Below, piece by piece: positions 1 through 10,089 of a stretch of 64,000 nucleotides of DNA (position 1 is the stretch's first letter; the number at the start of each line of letters is the position of its first letter). The stretch lies in assembly GCF_000264455.2 (NCBI RefSeq), contig NC_017956.1, forward strand, positions 2,339,501 to 2,403,500, given 5' to 3'. Made by a program: the position numbers and the translations under genes. Origin of the DNA: Tistrella mobilis KA081020-065. Its GTDB lineage: Bacteria; Pseudomonadota; Alphaproteobacteria; Tistrellales; Tistrellaceae. Under the pieces are notes generated by a model that saw nothing but the letters and a program-made list of their open reading frames with translations, was not told the DNA's origin and did no database searches.

Positions 1-464
1 ACATTATCGTAAATTCCAATCAATTGATCTTGGCGCAATGCAGCCTGAACGTGAGTGGCTCGATAATAATTTTCATTTAAATCAGTCTTCTTATCCTTAC
101 GATCAATCTCGATTGTTTGCTGTCCGGCCGGGCCACAAAACAATTCTTCCATTTTTTGAACAATTTGATTACAATCTTTTTCTTGATAAGCAGATACACG
201 AACTCCAGCAAGATCACTAATCGATGCGAATATCTCGTCTATAGACGTATAATTGCGGTCCTCGCGAGACGCGAAGCGGCGAAGTTTACCCTCAAATGAT
301 TTTTCCGTCTTGATACGAAAAGTTACGTGAGCACGAATCGCATTCTGCTCGCACACATCCTCTCTGCAGATTTCCGCCACACGATCAGCAAGTTTGACGT
401 AGCGATCACGTTCACGACGATAGCGGGCAACCGCCTCAGTAATAAGTTCATCAGAGAATGGCAT
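1..464 (-). CDS. RelA/SpoT-domain protein (5' part, runs off the window)
   Basis: Reading the minus strand from an ATG at 464 gives 154 codons without a stop up to base 1, so the 3' part is missing. The translation has the layout of a (p)ppGpp synthetase domain: an R-I-K basic patch at residues 50-52 with a Ser and Lys following, then DLAGVRV at 84-90, whose Asp is the usual Mg ligand, and YYRATHVQ at 133-140 in place of the usual G-Y-x-x-x-H loop. The catalytic Glu motif would lie outside the window. About 45 residues precede the domain, with no HD hydrolase domain, so this is a synthetase-only type. Such proteins are alarmone synthetases, or toxins of the toxSAS/CapRel kind; which applies cannot be decided here. 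Codon use is much AT-richer than the neighbours, suggesting transfer. The Shine-Dalgarno is weak, and an in-frame CTG at 482 is an alternative start. Confidence 0.8.
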   Translation of the reverse strand, partial: MPFSDELITEAVARYRRERDRYVKLADRVAEICREDVCEQNAIRAHVTFRIKTEKSFEGKLRRFASREDRNYTSIDEIFASISDLAGVRVSAYQEKDCNQIVQKMEELFCGPAGQQTIEIDRKDKKTDLNENYYRATHVQAALRQDQLIGIYDN

Positions 465-668
465 GACCGACAGCGCCCCCAGGATATCCGCTCAGCAGGC
501 TTTCGACGCCCTGCTGCGATAGCCAAATACAACAAAGTTGTGACCTATTAACATACTTAACCGAAATTCGGGCTCGGACGCAAGCAATCAGGCGTTGATG
601 GCTGTCCGCACAGCACTTACGAACTGATCCGGTTCACATCGGATTGGGTGGCGCTCCGTTGCAAATCC

Positions 669-685
669 TTTCCGCATTGCGGAAA
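669..685. promoter_or_regulatory. Perfect 8-bp palindrome upstream of parDE
   Basis: TTTCCGCA and TGCGGAAA flank one central base. The site lies in the otherwise empty 465-771 spacer between the RelA/SpoT gene and parD. It could be a protein-binding site for either gene. No other gene is visible in this spacer. Confidence 0.35.
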
Positions 686-721
686 CAGCACAGGAGCGGC
701 CTGCTGCGGTCCGGCTCCCGT

Positions 722-757
722 TTGCCCATATGCTCGAATCTGATATGATTGAGCATA
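722..757 (+). promoter_or_regulatory. parDE promoter with palindromic operator
   Basis: TTGCCC (722-727, 4/6 to the -35 consensus) and TATGAT (744-749, 5/6 to the -10) are separated by 16 bp. A perfect 7-bp inverted repeat, TATGCTC at 729-735 and GAGCATA at 751-757, brackets the -10 element. ParD-type antitoxins usually repress their own promoter through such palindromes. The parD ribosome site (AGGAGG, 759-764) follows at once. Confidence 0.55.
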
Positions 758-771
758 CAGGAGGTGCGATC

Positions 772-1014
772 ATGCCGAATGTCCATCTGACGGAACCGAT
801 GCGGGACTATGTCGACGGCCTGATCAGGTCGGGGGCCTATGCCAATCTCAGTGAAGTTGTACGCGCAGGGATCCGCCTGCTGATGGAGAAGGACGGCGCC
901 CGGCAGTTTTATGCGTTGAAAGCCGAGCTTGAGACCGCCGCTGCCGCGGCGGAGGGTGGGGCTTTCATCGAATTCGACCCGCGAGGGTTCGAGCCTGATG
1001 CCTTCAAGAGCTGA
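772..1014 (+). CDS. parD: ParD-like antitoxin (type II, ribbon-helix-helix)
   Basis: 80 residues. The N-terminal half fits the CopG/ParD ribbon-helix-helix fold: a short beta strand (NVHLTEPM), then helices around YVDGLIRSGAYANLSEVVRAG, the S-E-V-V-R-A-G turn being the usual ParD signature. The C-terminal half is Ala/Glu rich, as expected for the flexible toxin-binding tail. The ATG at 772 follows AGGAGG with ideal spacing. ParD neutralises ParE by direct binding and represses the operon. The parE start is 8 bp past the stop, so the two are translated from one message. Confidence 0.88.
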   Translation: MPNVHLTEPMRDYVDGLIRSGAYANLSEVVRAGIRLLMEKDGARQFYALKAELETAAAAAEGGAFIEFDPRGFEPDAFKS

Positions 1015-1022
1015 TCTTCTGA

Positions 1023-1337
1023 ATGTCGATCAAGCTCTCTGATCTCGCCCTGCGGGATCTGGACGAAATCCGGCAGTACACCATCCGGCAGTGGGGCAGA
1101 GAGCAGTGGCTGCGCTATTATCGCGGCCTGGTGTCCGTCTTCGAGCAGATTGAACACGCGCCCGAGGCCGGACGGCCACGAGATCTTTTCCTGCCGGGCA
1201 TGCGATCGGTCGGCTTCGGCCGGCACATTATATTTTATGCACCGATCCGCTCCGCGGGCGGCCGCACAGTCATACTGCGCATTCTGCATCAGAAGCGCCA
1301 TCTGCCGGCGTTGATCTATTATGAGGACATCGAGTGA
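1023..1337 (+). CDS. parE: ParE-like toxin (RelE/ParE superfamily)
   Basis: 104 residues, the usual ParE length. It starts with the typical LSDLALRDLDEI segment, has the central amphipathic stretch with GR and P residues (EAGRPRDLFLPGMRSVGFG), then HIIFYAPI and the closing strand VILRILHQKRH. ParE toxins generally inhibit DNA gyrase, while RelE relatives cut mRNA. The family resemblance here is to ParE, but the target cannot be read from sequence. It is partnered with the antitoxin 8 bp upstream. No sign of truncation. Confidence 0.87.
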   Translation: MSIKLSDLALRDLDEIRQYTIRQWGREQWLRYYRGLVSVFEQIEHAPEAGRPRDLFLPGMRSVGFGRHIIFYAPIRSAGGRTVILRILHQKRHLPALIYYEDIE

Positions 1338-1591
1338 AGGCGTTGCCTTCCTTCACGGTCCGCCCGCGTCCGAGCCGGGCGTTATCGAACCGCTGCGTCG
1401 CTCATGCCATCGACGGCCCACCTCACCGCCGCCGCCTTTTTCACCCCTCCGGCTTTTTCGCTCGCATCGGCGGATGATCGGGCTAGGATGGGGCGCGTCA
1501 GCGGTGAACCCGGTTGCGGGCGGTGCCGTGTGGCTTTTTGACGATCCTGCATCCACATCCTTCCGACCACCCGTTACGGAGCCCTCCGCTC
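1338..1591. other. Spacer without recognisable gene
   Basis: 254 bp between the toxin gene and the cyclophilin gene. Reading frames here have no family resemblance and lack ribosome sites. Only a short GAAGGC/GCCTTC hairpin just after the parE stop is visible; it lacks a T-tract. Confidence 0.5.
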
Positions 1592-2071
1592 ATGACCGAC
1601 ACCGCGCTCGACCCCGAGAACACGCTGGTGATGACCCTGGACCACGGGACGGTGGTGATCCGCCTGCGTCCCGACCTCGCGCCCGGCCATGTCGCCCGCA
1701 TGAAGGAACTTGCGCGCGAAGGCTTCTATGACGGCATCGTCTTCCATCGCGTGATCGAGGGCTTCATGGCCCAGACCGGCGACCCCACCGGCACCGGCCG
1801 GGGCGGTTCGGGCAAGAAGCTCAAGGCCGAGTTCACCAAGACCGCGTTCGAGCGCGGCGTGATCGGTGCGGCCCGCACCCCCGATCCGGACAGCGCCGAC
1901 AGCCAGTTCTTCATCTGCTTCGCCCCGGCCCGCTTCCTCGACGGCCAGTACACCGTCTGGGGTGAGGTGGTCGAGGGCATGGAGGCGATCGACAAGATCG
2001 CCCGCGGCGAGCCGCCGCGGAAGCCGGATGCGATCAAGAGCCTGAAGGTCAAGGCCGACATCCAGGGCTGA
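1592..2071 (+). CDS. Peptidyl-prolyl cis-trans isomerase (cyclophilin)
   Basis: 159 residues covering one cyclophilin domain. Landmarks in order: FHRVIEGFMAQTGDPTGTG (the FHR active-site Arg and the QxGD motif), then SQFFICFA, then the FLDGQYTVWGEVVEGM segment that closes the proline pocket. No signal peptide or membrane segment is seen, so it should act in the cytoplasm as a folding helper of the PpiB type. The ATG at 1592 is preceded by ACGGAG; longer in-frame starts add only low-complexity sequence. recQ follows after 9 bp, so the two may share a transcript. Confidence 0.92.
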   Translation: MTDTALDPENTLVMTLDHGTVVIRLRPDLAPGHVARMKELAREGFYDGIVFHRVIEGFMAQTGDPTGTGRGGSGKKLKAEFTKTAFERGVIGAARTPDPDSADSQFFICFAPARFLDGQYTVWGEVVEGMEAIDKIARGEPPRKPDAIKSLKVKADIQG

Positions 2072-2080
2072 CACGCAACC

Positions 2081-3989
<1,909 letters not shown>

Positions 3990-4023
3990 CCCTCCAGGGC
4001 CAATCGGGCGATGACGTCCAGTT

Positions 4024-5595
4024 TCATATGGTGAAATCTCGGGCCGGCACCGGCCGGCCGAAGAACCAGCCCTGCCCCAGCGCATCGGGATGTTCCACCG
4101 CCAGATGGCAGGCCTGGGCCTCGGTCTCGATACCCTCGACGATCACCTCGGCCCCCAGAAGGCCCGCAAGCGCGAAGATCTGCGGCACGATCGAGGCGCT
4201 GATCGCGCCGGTGCCGATCGCCCGGGTAAACAGCCGGTCGATCTTGATCGCATCTACCGGCAGTTCGCCCAGATGGGCCAGGCTGGAATAGCCGGTACCG
4301 AAATCGTCAATATGAATGCGATAGCCGCGGTGGCGATACCGGGCCACCGCCGGCGCCAGCTGCTGATATTCGGCGGTCGACCGCTCGGTGATCTCCAGGG
4401 CGATCCGCTCGGGCGCGATGCCGAGCCGGCGGGTTTCCGTCTCCAGAAGATCGAAGATGTCCGGATCGAGCAGATCCATGGTGGTGACGTTGAGTGCCAG
4501 GCGGAAATCGCCCGGCCCGGTCAGATGCGGCGCCATTTCGTCCAGCGCGCGGATCAGGACATAACGGGCAAGTTCGCCACTCAACCCCGTCCGTTCGGCA
4601 ACCGGTACGAAAAGGTCGGGCGGGATCTCGCCGCCATCGGGCCGGTCCCAGCGGATCAGACCTTCCGCCCCCACGACCACCCCGTCGCGGACCCGCACCA
4701 CCGGCTGATAGACCAGTCGCAGACGACCGGCAGCCAGCGCCCGGCGAAGATCGTGTTCGATCGACCCGCCCGGCCGGCGCCACTGGGTCATGGCCAGGGC
4801 CGAGGCGGCGCCGGCCAGCGCCCCCAGCAGGCCCACGCCTGCGACCACCGGCATCGGCTGGCCCAGCATGCCCCGATCACCCGAGGCAACGGCGATGCAG
4901 ATATCGAACCGTCGCGAGCAGGCGGCGGGATAGACGCGGCCCTCCAGCAAGACCCCACCCGCCGTCGGGCGCACGTTCAGGCTGCGGGTCGGCGTGCCGT
5001 CGCCGGTGCGGAAAACCCGGCCGGTGCTGCGCGCATAGCTGAAAACCAGCCGGCCTTCGTTGCGCATGAAATCGTAGGCGGCGTCCGAGATGAACACGAT
5101 CGTCCGGCCGAGGCTCACCATGTCGGTGGTGATGCGCCGGGCCGCCGGATTGCGGGAGGCGGTCCAGACCCGCGCGCCGCTCGGTGCTTCGTAATCCGGC
5201 GGATCCAGCGGGGTCGGCAGGTCCAGCTGCCCCCAGGCGGCCGTGCACAGGATCCGGTCCCCGTCCAGCCGGCCGACATCGCGGATGAAGCGCGAAACGA
5301 AGATCCGCTCGCGCAGCAGGGCCAGATCCAGCTCGGAACAGGTGGCCGCCATATCCGTGTTGGCGGCCACAAGCATCCGCGCCGCCTCGTCGGCGATCTC
5401 GTCCGATCGGGCCACCATCTCGGTCAGATGTGTCTCAAGCGTCGCATCCGACATTCGCCGGGCGACGAATTCTCCACCAGCGAGCGCAAGCGCCGCTCCC
5501 GCCAGGGCCGCGGCGAACAGGAGCGGCATCAACCAGCTGCGGCGAACCCCCGTCCGATCGATCCATCCATAAAGACCCCGCGACAGCAGTGACAC
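4024..5595 (-). CDS. CSS-motif sensor / EAL-domain cyclic-di-GMP phosphodiesterase
   Basis: 523 residues. Membrane segment 1 is near residues 20-40. A periplasmic CSS-type domain follows with its cysteines in TCSELDLALL and RILCTAAW. Membrane segment 2 is near 250-270, and a cytoplasmic EAL domain fills the rest. The EAL signature reads AEGLIRW (EGL variant). The catalytic set is otherwise intact: a LEITERS metal-binding Glu, DDFGTGYSSL and DAIKIDRLF. CSS-EAL proteins are known to be controlled by periplasmic redox (disulfide) state and degrade c-di-GMP to pGpG. GTG at 5595 has GAGGGG just upstream; the in-frame ATG further up has none. No GGDEF domain. It stands alone, convergent with recQ. 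Confidence 0.88.
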   Translation of the reverse strand: MSLLSRGLYGWIDRTGVRRSWLMPLLFAAALAGAALALAGGEFVARRMSDATLETHLTEMVARSDEIADEAARMLVAANTDMAATCSELDLALLRERIFVSRFIRDVGRLDGDRILCTAAWGQLDLPTPLDPPDYEAPSGARVWTASRNPAARRITTDMVSLGRTIVFISDAAYDFMRNEGRLVFSYARSTGRVFRTGDGTPTRSLNVRPTAGGVLLEGRVYPAACSRRFDICIAVASGDRGMLGQPMPVVAGVGLLGALAGAASALAMTQWRRPGGSIEHDLRRALAAGRLRLVYQPVVRVRDGVVVGAEGLIRWDRPDGGEIPPDLFVPVAERTGLSGELARYVLIRALDEMAPHLTGPGDFRLALNVTTMDLLDPDIFDLLETETRRLGIAPERIALEITERSTAEYQQLAPAVARYRHRGYRIHIDDFGTGYSSLAHLGELPVDAIKIDRLFTRAIGTGAISASIVPQIFALAGLLGAEVIVEGIETEAQACHLAVEHPDALGQGWFFGRPVPARDFTI

Positions 5596-5746
5596 CTTAA
5601 ACCCCTCGCCCCCGGATCGAGCACCGTTGCATCCTGCAACCCGGTTGCTCGCGATTGGGAGTGTATAGGTATTGATGCCGGAACGTACAGAGGCAGGCAA
5701 TAGAATTTATGGAGAATTTTCTTAAAAACCAATCGAAATCCATTGT

Positions 5747-6679
5747 TCATCCGCGCCGTGCAAGGCGAACACCTGTAATGACCACAGCTGCACCCCAAAG
5801 ACGGGCGAGCGTCAGTTCTTCCCCCAGCAGCAGAACCGCAACCGCAACCGCGATCACCGGGGTCAGATAGGTGAAGACCATCGCCCGGGCGACACCCAGC
5901 CGGGCGATCCCTTCGTACCACCAGACGAAGGCAAGGGCAGAGGCGAAGACGACGCTGAACCCCCAGGCGGCCCAGTCGGCGGCCCCGAGCGCCGCCCAGG
6001 GCTGATCGGCCAGCCCCGGCAGCGCCAGCAGACAGAGCGCCAGGGCGCCGAACAGCATGGTCCAGGCCGTCACCGCCAGGGCGCCCAGCCGCGCCAGCAG
6101 GTGGCGCGACAGCGCAGAATACAGCGCCCAGGCCGCCGCGGCGCCCAGCATCACCAGATCGCCGGCCAGATCACCGGTCTCGAGATGGAGTCCCGTCAGG
6201 CTGTTGTTGACCACCAGCGCCACACCGGCGAAGGCCACCAGAATGCCCGCCCAGGCCCGCGGCCCCGCCTTCTGGCCGGTCAGATGGCCGAAGATCGCCC
6301 CGAAGATCGGCGCGGCCGACATCACGATCGCAGCACTCGACGCGCTGGTCATGTGCAGGCCGGTGGCCCAGAAGCCCTGAAACGCGGTGATGCCCACCAG
6401 CCCCAGCCCGATCAGCGGCAGAATGTCGCGCCGCTGGAGATGCAGACGCACGCCGCGCAGCCGCAGCAGGATCAGCAGCAGCACCGCGCCCGTAATATAA
6501 CGCGTCGCCGAGAAGGCGAGCGGGGACATCTGATCCAGCACCGATTTCGCGATCGGAAAATTGACCCCCCAGATCGCCGCGACCGTCAGAACCTGCAGGA
6601 CCCCACTCTGATACGGCCCGCGCGTATCGCTGCCCGGCGTGCCGCTGGCTCCTGCCCGCATCGCCCCTTTGCCTTCCAT
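5747..6679 (-). CDS. EamA/DMT-family transporter
   Basis: 310 residues with about ten hydrophobic segments arranged as two EamA repeats, the second beginning around LVMLGAAAAWALYSALSRH. The family (drug/metabolite transporters, RhaT/YdcZ relatives) exports metabolites or amino acids, but substrates are not predictable. Start chosen at 6679 because GGGAGGAG lies at the right distance; the frame stays open upstream but the added sequence is not hydrophobic or conserved. A 16-bp tandem repeat lies 113 bp upstream of the start. Confidence 0.87.
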   Translation of the reverse strand: MEGKGAMRAGASGTPGSDTRGPYQSGVLQVLTVAAIWGVNFPIAKSVLDQMSPLAFSATRYITGAVLLLILLRLRGVRLHLQRRDILPLIGLGLVGITAFQGFWATGLHMTSASSAAIVMSAAPIFGAIFGHLTGQKAGPRAWAGILVAFAGVALVVNNSLTGLHLETGDLAGDLVMLGAAAAWALYSALSRHLLARLGALAVTAWTMLFGALALCLLALPGLADQPWAALGAADWAAWGFSVVFASALAFVWWYEGIARLGVARAMVFTYLTPVIAVAVAVLLLGEELTLARLWGAAVVITGVRLARRG

Positions 6680-6791
6680 GGGTCTCTCCTCCCGATCCTG
6701 TTGGCCGCCTGCTTGTTGGTCGCCTGCATGGCCATCATCCGCCGCCGCGAGGGGTGATCCTGGGCCGCGCCCGACCGGAGCGTCAAGCAAA

Positions 6792-6823
6792 CGTATGATC
6801 GGTGGATCGTATGATCGGTGGAT
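6792..6823. repeat. Two tandem copies of a 16-bp unit
   Basis: CGTATGATCGGTGGAT is repeated twice without a gap (6792-6807, 6808-6823). It places four GATC tetramers exactly 8 bp apart (6797, 6805, 6813, 6821), upstream of the EamA gene. It may be a slippage duplication or a regulator site. Confidence 0.75.
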
Positions 6824-6882
6824 CGGCCCGGATCCGGCCCGCGGCTGGTGGATGTCTCTTCAAGGTCACAGCCGGCGGGGTT

Positions 6883-7067
6883 TTGACACGCCCAGGGCAC
6901 GGTCTGCCGGGGCATGATCAATCCCGATGGTGAGCGGTCGATATGCCTCGCCCGGCAATCGACCCTGACCGCGACGCCCAACCAGGCCGAGTGGACGCAC
7001 GCTCTCCAGCAAGCCTCAACCCTGTCGCCTCTCGCGGCGGCCGCATTGCGCGGCCGCCGTTTTTTTT
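6883..7067 (+). ncRNA. Candidate small RNA or leader ending in a strong terminator
   Basis: A perfect intrinsic terminator on the plus strand at 7035-7067 has no plus-strand gene in front of it; the gene on its left runs the other way. A TTGACA hexamer is at 6883-6888, but no good -10 is seen at the right distance, so the 5' end is uncertain. A 54-codon frame (ATG at 6914, near MINPDGERSICLAR) crosses the terminator stem and has no family resemblance. It could be an independent small RNA, or an attenuator for the patatin gene 187 bp downstream. Confidence 0.35.
7035..7067 (+). terminator. Rho-independent terminator, plus strand
   Basis: CGGCGGCCGC pairs perfectly with GCGGCCGCCG across a 5-base loop (ATTGC), followed by eight T. 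On the minus strand it would not be followed by T residues, so its direction is clear. Confidence 0.85.
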
Positions 7068-7253
7068 GGGGGAAATGACGGGGCGGCGATGGTTGCGGCA
7101 CAGCCACAACCCGTGGCATTCCGGGCGCGGGCTCACCAGCAGACTTTGCAGGACCCCCGGTCTGCGCCTATATCGCTTGGGTCAGCTTTCGTGCCGCAAT
7201 GCGGCACCCGTGTTCCGGCGGTTTCCGGGACGATGAGGGGCAGGAACGACCGC

Positions 7254-8393
7254 ATGACCGACCGCGCGCCCGACCGCCGGGTCAGGGACCATGTCGACGA
7301 CCCGGTGGGTGACACTGCGCAGGTGACGGATGCCCGGCACCGCCCGCAGACCCATGCCGAGCGCGAGGCGCGCTCTCCCGCGAAGACCCGACCGATCACA
7401 CTGGCGCTGCAGGGTGGCGGCTCGCATGGCGCCTATACCTGGGGCGTGCTCGACCGGCTGCTGGAAGACGACCGTTTCGGCGTCGAAGCCGTCAGCGGCA
7501 CCAGCGCCGGCGCGCTGAACGGGGCGGCCCTGGTCGCAGGCTTTGCGACCGGCGGCCGCCAGGGCGCCCGCGACGCGCTGAACCGGTTGTGGGAAGCAGT
7601 GATGGAGGCCGGACGCTACAGCCCGCTCCGCCGCACCCTGCTCGACCGGCTGATGGGCGGCTGGAACATGGATATGAGCCCGGCGCGGATGCTGTTCGAT
7701 CTGACCAGCCGGGTGCTGTCGCCCTACCAGCTGAACCCGCTCAACATCAACCCGTTGCGCGATGTGGTCTCGGAGGCGATCGACCTTGATGCCGTGCGCA
7801 AATGCGGGGCGATGAAGCTGTTCGTGTCCGCCACCAATGTCCGCACCGGCAAGATCAAGGTGTTCGAGAACGAGGCTATCACCGCCGAAGCCCTGCTCGC
7901 CTCCGCCTGCCTGCCCTATGTCTTCCAGGCGGTCGAAATGGACGGCGATGCCTATTGGGACGGCGGCTATATGGGCAATCCCGCGATCTTTCCGCTGATC
8001 TACGGCGCCCGCAGCGCCGATGTGGTGATCGTGCAGGTGACCCCGATCAATCGCGACGAGATCCCGAAGACCGCGACCGAGATCTGGGAACGCGTCAACG
8101 AGATCAGCTTCAATTCGTCGCTGATGCGGGAAATGCGTGCGATCGGCTTCGTCGCCCGCCTGCTCGACGAGAACCGCCTGGATCCGCAGCGCTACAAGCG
8201 CATGCGGGTTCACTGGATCGACGGCGAACAGGAGATGGTGCCGCTCGGCAGTTTCTCTAAAATGAACGCCGATCGGGATTTCATCCTGCATCTTCGCGAC
8301 ATCGGCCGCGCCTCTGCCGACACGTGGCTGACCGCCAATGCCGATCTGGTCGGCAAGCGGTCGAGCATCGACCTTGTGGAGAAATTCCTGTGA
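7254..8393 (+). CDS. Patatin-like phospholipase family protein
   Basis: 379 residues. The patatin catalytic set is complete: the oxyanion Gly-rich motif GGGSHGAYTWGVL near residue 53, nucleophile Ser84 in GTSAG, and Asp236 in DGGYMGNP. These Ser-Asp dyad enzymes cleave acyl esters of lipids. No signal peptide or membrane segment is seen. ATG 7254 is favoured by AGGAA seven bases upstream; an ATG at 7233 is in frame. The stop overlaps the start of the L,D-transpeptidase gene (GTGA), so the two are translationally coupled and may both serve envelope maintenance. Confidence 0.88.
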   Translation: MTDRAPDRRVRDHVDDPVGDTAQVTDARHRPQTHAEREARSPAKTRPITLALQGGGSHGAYTWGVLDRLLEDDRFGVEAVSGTSAGALNGAALVAGFATGGRQGARDALNRLWEAVMEAGRYSPLRRTLLDRLMGGWNMDMSPARMLFDLTSRVLSPYQLNPLNINPLRDVVSEAIDLDAVRKCGAMKLFVSATNVRTGKIKVFENEAITAEALLASACLPYVFQAVEMDGDAYWDGGYMGNPAIFPLIYGARSADVVIVQVTPINRDEIPKTATEIWERVNEISFNSSLMREMRAIGFVARLLDENRLDPQRYKRMRVHWIDGEQEMVPLGSFSKMNADRDFILHLRDIGRASADTWLTANADLVGKRSSIDLVEKFL

Positions 8394-9865
8394 CCACGGT
8401 CCCTGCCGCTCTCCGACATCTGACCACCGCCGCCCTGATCGCCGCCGCGGTGGGCGCCGCCCTGCCCGCCCAGGCGCAGGGCGTTGCCGCAGGCGCCACA
8501 GGGGCCGCCGCGCAAAAGGCGGCTGCGGCCAAACCCGTACCCCAGGGACCGCGCGGCATCATCGGCCGGATCGAGACGCTGACCGCGAAGCATGAAGACA
8601 CGCTGGTCGATCTGGCCCGCACGCTGGGCATCGGCTATGTCGAACTGCTGGCGGCCAATCCGGGCGTCGAGCCCTGGCTGCCGGGCGAAGGCACGAAGAT
8701 CACCGTGCCCGCCGCCCATCTGCTGCCCGACGTGCCACGCGAAGGCATCGTGGTCAATATGGGCGACCTCCGGCTCTATTACTTCCCGAAGAGCGGCGGA
8801 GCGCCGCTCAGCTTCCCGATCGGCATCGGGCGCGAAGGCTTCGCCACGCCCTATGGCGTGACCCGGGTCACCATGAAGCGCGACGGGCCGACCTGGACAC
8901 CGACGCCCTCGATGCGCGCCCGCAACCCCAACCTGCCCGCCTTCGTCGGCCCCGGCCCGAACAATCCGCTGGGCACGCATGCGATGAATCTGGGCTGGCA
9001 GAACTATGTGATCCACGGCACCAACCGCCCCTATGGCGTGGGCCGCCGGGTCAGCCAGGGCTGCGTGCGGCTTTATCCGGAAGACATCATCAAGCTGTTC
9101 GGCATGACCGAAAGCGGCACCAAGGTGACGGTGATCGACCAGCCGGCCAAGGTGCAGGTGATCGACGGTCAGTTGTATCTGGAGGTCCACCCCACCCAGC
9201 TGCAGGTCGACCAGATCGAGGAAGTCGGCCGCTTCACCCCCGAAGCCATGCCCGAGGTGGAGCCCAAGGTGGCAGCCGCCGCGACCAAGGCCGGTATCAA
9301 GGTCGACTGGGAAGCGGTGACCCGCGCCGTGATCGAGCGCACCGGCCTGCCGGTGAAGGTGAGCCTGGGCGGCGGCACCATCCCCGAACTGGCGGCGCTG
9401 CCGATCAACCCCACGCGCACCCCGGTGGAAAAGACCCTGCCCGGCCAGCAGTCGGTGCCGGCGGAAGACGGCGGGCCGGCGCGGATGACACCGGTTTCGG
9501 CGACCGCAGCCCCCCAGGCGGCGGCGGACAGCCTGCCGAAACCCGCGGTCGATCCGCGCAAGGATCCGCTGACCGCCCATACCTTCCCGGCCGAGCTGAA
9601 GCCTGCCCAGCCGATCGCCCGGCCGGCGGAGCCCGCCAATGTGGTGACGCTGAGCGTCTCACCGGCCGCCCGCGCCGCCGCCGAAGCCCGGGCGGTGCAG
9701 CCGGTGGCGACGCCTGCCCCTGCGGCCCTTCCGACGGCCACCGCCGCCATCCCGCCCGTCACCGCCAATGCCGCACCGATCAACCAGCCGGCGCCGCCGG
9801 CAGCCGTGGACACGCGCATCCCGCGCGGCGCCCCGGTGCAGTTGATCCAGCCGGTCGCGGACTGA
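8390..9865 (+). CDS. L,D-transpeptidase (YkuD domain) with LysM-like segment
   Basis: 491 residues. An N-terminal export signal (about 30 residues, ending near AQAQG) is followed by a LysM-like stretch around residues 60-110 with LLAANPGVEPWLPGEG. The YkuD catalytic domain comes next, with HGTNRPYGVGRRVSQGCVRL, in which Cys225 is the nucleophile. The last ~230 residues are Ala/Pro rich and low in complexity, perhaps a wall-spanning tether. Enzymes of the ErfK/YbiS type make 3-3 crosslinks or join a lipoprotein Lys to peptidoglycan. The GTG at 8390 overlaps the patatin stop. The convergent neighbour encodes a small lipoprotein ending in Arg-Lys, a plausible substrate. Confidence 0.9.
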   Translation: MTTVPAALRHLTTAALIAAAVGAALPAQAQGVAAGATGAAAQKAAAAKPVPQGPRGIIGRIETLTAKHEDTLVDLARTLGIGYVELLAANPGVEPWLPGEGTKITVPAAHLLPDVPREGIVVNMGDLRLYYFPKSGGAPLSFPIGIGREGFATPYGVTRVTMKRDGPTWTPTPSMRARNPNLPAFVGPGPNNPLGTHAMNLGWQNYVIHGTNRPYGVGRRVSQGCVRLYPEDIIKLFGMTESGTKVTVIDQPAKVQVIDGQLYLEVHPTQLQVDQIEEVGRFTPEAMPEVEPKVAAAATKAGIKVDWEAVTRAVIERTGLPVKVSLGGGTIPELAALPINPTRTPVEKTLPGQQSVPAEDGGPARMTPVSATAAPQAAADSLPKPAVDPRKDPLTAHTFPAELKPAQPIARPAEPANVVTLSVSPAARAAAEARAVQPVATPAPAALPTATAAIPPVTANAAPINQPAPPAAVDTRIPRGAPVQLIQPVAD

Positions 9866-9920
9866 CGCGCCGCGCTCCGATTGCAGCTTTGCAACGCTGA
9901 CCGGATCAGCACAGAGAAAC

Positions 9921-9959
9921 GAGAAGGGCCGGCGGAGATGCTCCGCCGGCCCTTCTTTT
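9921..9959 (+). terminator. Terminator of the L,D-transpeptidase gene
   Basis: A 17-bp perfect stem (from 9921; core GAAGGGCCGGCGGAG) with a 3-base ATG loop, closed by T residues to 9959, 55 bp after the stop codon. Confidence 0.85.
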
Positions 9960-10026
9960 CGTCGACGTCCGGTGATGCCCGGCTCCGGTGGACGTCCTCC
10001 GCCGCAGCGGAAACCGAAGCCAAGCG

Positions 10027-10060
10027 AAACCCCCGGCAGGCCAGGCCCGACCGGGGGTTT
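10027..10060 (-). terminator. Probable terminator of the lipoprotein gene
   Basis: AAACCCCCGG at 10027-10036 pairs with CCGGGGGTTT at 10051-10060 over a 14-base loop. It lies 30 bp past the lipoprotein stop on the minus strand. The T-tract is short (three), so termination may be partial. Confidence 0.55.
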
Positions 10061-10089
10061 CCGTCGCGCCGGTCACCCGGCGCGAGCGA

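Noticed and set aside
6970-7030. Sequence GGCCGAGTGGACGCAC resembling a Leu/Ser tRNA D-arm
   Set aside because: No T-loop (GTTCGANTC type), acceptor stem or anticodon stem can be built around it.
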